DNA of 64,000 nucleotides. It comes from GCA-2731375 sp964344935. GTDB lineage: Bacteria > Pseudomonadota > Alphaproteobacteria > GCA-2731375. How positions within the stretch are numbered: position 1 is the first letter of the stretch; every line of letters begins with the position of its first letter. Shown here piece after piece: positions 62,028 through 64,000 of this stretch. The stretch is from the NCBI GenBank assembly GCA_964344935.1, contig CAYFPL010000010.1, positions 1-64,000 of the forward strand, read 5' to 3'. Under the pieces are notes generated by a model. The model did not search any database, had not been told where the DNA came from, and worked only from the letters and a program-made list of their open reading frames with translations. Both the position numbers and the translations under genes were made by a program.

Positions 62028-64000
62028 CTATTCGGCGGCGGTGGTCCGCTCCGCTGGCGCCCGGAACAGTTCCAGCATCTCCGCCTCTGCCGCCTTGGCC
62101 CGCTCAAGGTTCGCTTCCTTGATATGGCCGAAGCCACGGATGCGGTCCGGCACGCTGGCTATATTCACCGCCATGGCATGGTTGTCGTGGTCCAGCCCGG
62201 ACAGAACCTCGGCCATGGTGTTTTCGTAATCGGTGATCAACCGGCGTTCGGTGCGCCGCTCTTCGGTGCGCCCGAAGATATCCCAGGTCCCGCCACGCAG
62301 ACCTTTCATGCGCGCCAACAGTGGCATCAGCTTCAGCATCCAGGGGCCGAATTCCCGCTTTTGCAGATGGCCCGTGTCGGGATCACGATTGGCCACCAAC
62401 GGTGGGGCCAAGTGCAGGCGCAGGGTAAAGTCACCTTCGAACTGCTGATTGACCTGATCCATGAAGCGACCGTCTGTGTATAGGCGGGCGACTTCGTACT
62501 CATCTTTGTAGGCCATGAGGCGGAAGAAGTTTTTCACCACCGCCTCGCTTAGGCCGTCCAGTCCGGCGGCCCGCTCCCGTTCCGCGGCAACCGCTTTATC
62601 CACCAAACCCTTGTAACGGGCCGCATAGGCGGCGTCCTGATAGTCGGTCAGATAATCCACCCGGCGGGCGATTTCCTGATCCAGGCTCAGCGCGACGGGC
62701 TTTTCTTCCCGCGCCGGCATCAGCGGCGCGGCAATGGTCGCCACGGCTTCAGGATCATGGGCGGCAAGACGGCCCCAGGCAAAGGCCTGCTTGTTGCCGG
62801 CGACGGCAACACCATTGATTTCGATGGCACCTTCGATGGCCTCCAACGACAGGGGCACCAGGCCATGCTGATAGGACGCGCCCAGAAGGAACAGATTGGT
62901 GGCTATGGAATCGCCCAACAGCGCCGTTGCCGTTTTGGTGGCGTTGATGAAGTGGCTGCGTTCCGCACCGACCGCCTCGGTCAACTGCCGCACCAGGCCC
63001 TCGCCCGCCATCTCCATATCCTGGTCGGCCAGGAACTGAGCCGTTGGCACCACGTGGGAGTTAATCACCGCGCCGGTGACGCCCTCGTTGACGGTCGAGA
63101 GCACGTCGGCGCCGGCAGCTACGACAATGTCGCAGCCCAGGATCAGTTTCGAACCACCCGTGGCAATCCGCACCGCGTGCAGGTCTTCCGGCGCATCGGC
63201 AATACGCACGTGGGAGGTCACGGCACCGTTCTTTTGCGCCAGGCCCGCCATATCCAGGGCGGAGACCCCCTTGCCCATGAGATGGGCGGCCATGCCCAGC
63301 AGCGCGGATATGGTTACGACGCCCGTACCACCAATGCCGGTGATCAGGATGCCATAGGGCTCCGCCGATGAGGGCAATTCCGGATCAGGCAAGCCGGCGA
63401 ACAGATCGTCCCAGTTACCCGCCGCGCCGGAGGGTTTTTCCGCCTTGCGCACCTGGCCGCCATGAACCGTCACGAAGCTGGGGCAAAAGCCGTTGACGCA
63501 GGAGAAATCCTTGTTGCAATTGGATTGATCGATCTGCCGCTTGCGGCCCCATTCCGTCTCTTTGGGCAAGACCGAGACGCAGTTCGACGCAGCGGAGCAG
63601 TCGCCGCAGGCCTCGCAAACCAGATCGTTGATAAAGGCGCGCTTGGGCGGGTCCGGGAACAATCCCCGTTTTCGCCGGCGACGCTTTTCCGCCGCGCAGG
63701 TTTGGTCATAGATAAGAATTGTGGTGCCGGGCGTCTCCCGCAGCTCCTTCTGCACCTTGTCCAGTTCATCTCGGTGATGAAATGTGGTGCCGGGCGCCCA
63801 GTTGGTCCCGATGGGATATTTGTCCGGCTCGTCCGAGACCAGGACGATCCTGGCCACGCCTTCTGCATGCACCTGGCGGCTGATCTCGTCCGGGGTCAGT
63901 TTGCCGTCCTCCTGATTAACCACGGGCTGGCCGCCGGTCATGGCCACGGCATCGTTAAACAGGATCTTGTAGGTGATGTTGACGCCGGCATCGATCGCCG
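62028..64000 (-). CDS. Indolepyruvate ferredoxin oxidoreductase, fused, C-terminal part
   Basis: The C-terminal 657 codons of a long 2-oxoacid:ferredoxin oxidoreductase; its N terminus lies beyond the right edge (upstream codons inside the window continue as GVNITYKILFNDAVAMTGG, the usual sequence before this point). It oxidises aryl-2-oxoacids to acyl-CoA with ferredoxin. A cysteine-rich segment (CEACGDCSAASNC and later CNKDFSCVNGFC) is for a 4Fe-4S cluster, and a gamma-type domain starts near GIGGTGVVTISALLG. Full length in relatives is about 1150 residues. Confidence 0.9.
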   Translation of the reverse strand, partial: AIDAGVNITYKILFNDAVAMTGGQPVVNQEDGKLTPDEISRQVHAEGVARIVLVSDEPDKYPIGTNWAPGTTFHHRDELDKVQKELRETPGTTILIYDQTCAAEKRRRRKRGLFPDPPKRAFINDLVCEACGDCSAASNCVSVLPKETEWGRKRQIDQSNCNKDFSCVNGFCPSFVTVHGGQVRKAEKPSGAAGNWDDLFAGLPDPELPSSAEPYGILITGIGGTGVVTISALLGMAAHLMGKGVSALDMAGLAQKNGAVTSHVRIADAPEDLHAVRIATGGSKLILGCDIVVAAGADVLSTVNEGVTGAVINSHVVPTAQFLADQDMEMAGEGLVRQLTEAVGAERSHFINATKTATALLGDSIATNLFLLGASYQHGLVPLSLEAIEGAIEINGVAVAGNKQAFAWGRLAAHDPEAVATIAAPLMPAREEKPVALSLDQEIARRVDYLTDYQDAAYAARYKGLVDKAVAAERERAAGLDGLSEAVVKNFFRLMAYKDEYEVARLYTDGRFMDQVNQQFEGDFTLRLHLAPPLVANRDPDTGHLQKREFGPWMLKLMPLLARMKGLRGGTWDIFGRTEERRTERRLITDYENTMAEVLSGLDHDNHAMAVNIASVPDRIRGFGHIKEANLERAKAAEAEMLELFRAPAERTTAAE

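Noticed and set aside
61272..62483. Plus-strand frame of about 403 codons opposite the CBS-DUF294 gene
   Set aside because: It crosses the ends of two well-supported minus-strand genes and has no family features.

Overview
The window is a gene-dense, high-GC chromosomal segment of a free-living alphaproteobacterium, most likely Rhodospirillales-like. The evidence is gene content: a DUF2336 protein, the TIGR02302/DUF4175 membrane protein, a PAS_5 protein, the order argH - small LptM-type lipoprotein - lysA, two class III cyclases of the cyclase/TolB-like/TPR type, MlaA/MlaC, and a fused indolepyruvate ferredoxin oxidoreductase. I see no phage genes, insertion sequences, transposases or CRISPR arrays. 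I count about 60 protein genes and one partial tRNA.

Layout. 1-5.2 kb: end of tRNA-Gly, a DUF2336 protein, spermidine synthase, a very AT-rich intergenic island with an intrinsic terminator, a small secreted Cys-rich protein, and a chemoreceptor. 5.2-9.8 kb (minus strand): GST plus DUF1801, a histidine kinase behind a periplasmic binding protein, and pseudouridine-5'-phosphate glycosidase. 9.8-18.6 kb: an MFS transporter, an amidase, a two-subunit molybdenum hydroxylase (isoquinoline 1-oxidoreductase type) with a strong terminator, a TfdA-type dioxygenase, an O-acetylhomoserine sulfhydrylase and a hydrolase. 18.6-36.5 kb: MlaA/MlaC, a racemase-like protein lacking both catalytic cysteines, a VWA-like protein, an FAD oxidoreductase coupled to a PPOX protein, HspQ, a second MFS transporter, Gfo/Idh/MocA and ketopantoate-reductase-like dehydrogenases, EttA, a PepSY/response regulator/kinase operon, and YHS, PAS_5, PhyH and TlpA proteins. 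36.5-45.6 kb: argH-lptM-lysA-TIGR02302, then two tandem adenylate cyclases. 45.6-58.9 kb: an Acs-type ligase coupled to a P-loop protein, then a nine-gene plus-strand cluster of oxygenases, dehydrogenase, VOC, RidA and hydrolase that looks catabolic, flanked on the minus strand by an OYE flavoprotein, an LLM flavoprotein and a GNAT. 59-64 kb: a DMT (EamA) transporter fused in frame to a DEDDh exonuclease, facing a CBS-DUF294 nucleotidyltransferase that lies behind the indolepyruvate ferredoxin oxidoreductase gene, which runs off the right edge.

How the genes work together. The clearest unit is the 48.5-56.1 kb cluster. A flavin monooxygenase, a Rieske oxygenase (alpha and beta), a GST, a hydroxyacid dehydrogenase, a VOC enzyme, RidA, a 2-oxoglutarate dioxygenase and an alpha/beta hydrolase make a plausible route for oxidising and opening an aromatic or heterocyclic substrate; the substrate cannot be read from the sequence. 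The most unusual single gene is the transporter-exonuclease fusion at 59-60.5 kb. Functions come from motifs and family knowledge read by eye; no searches were run.
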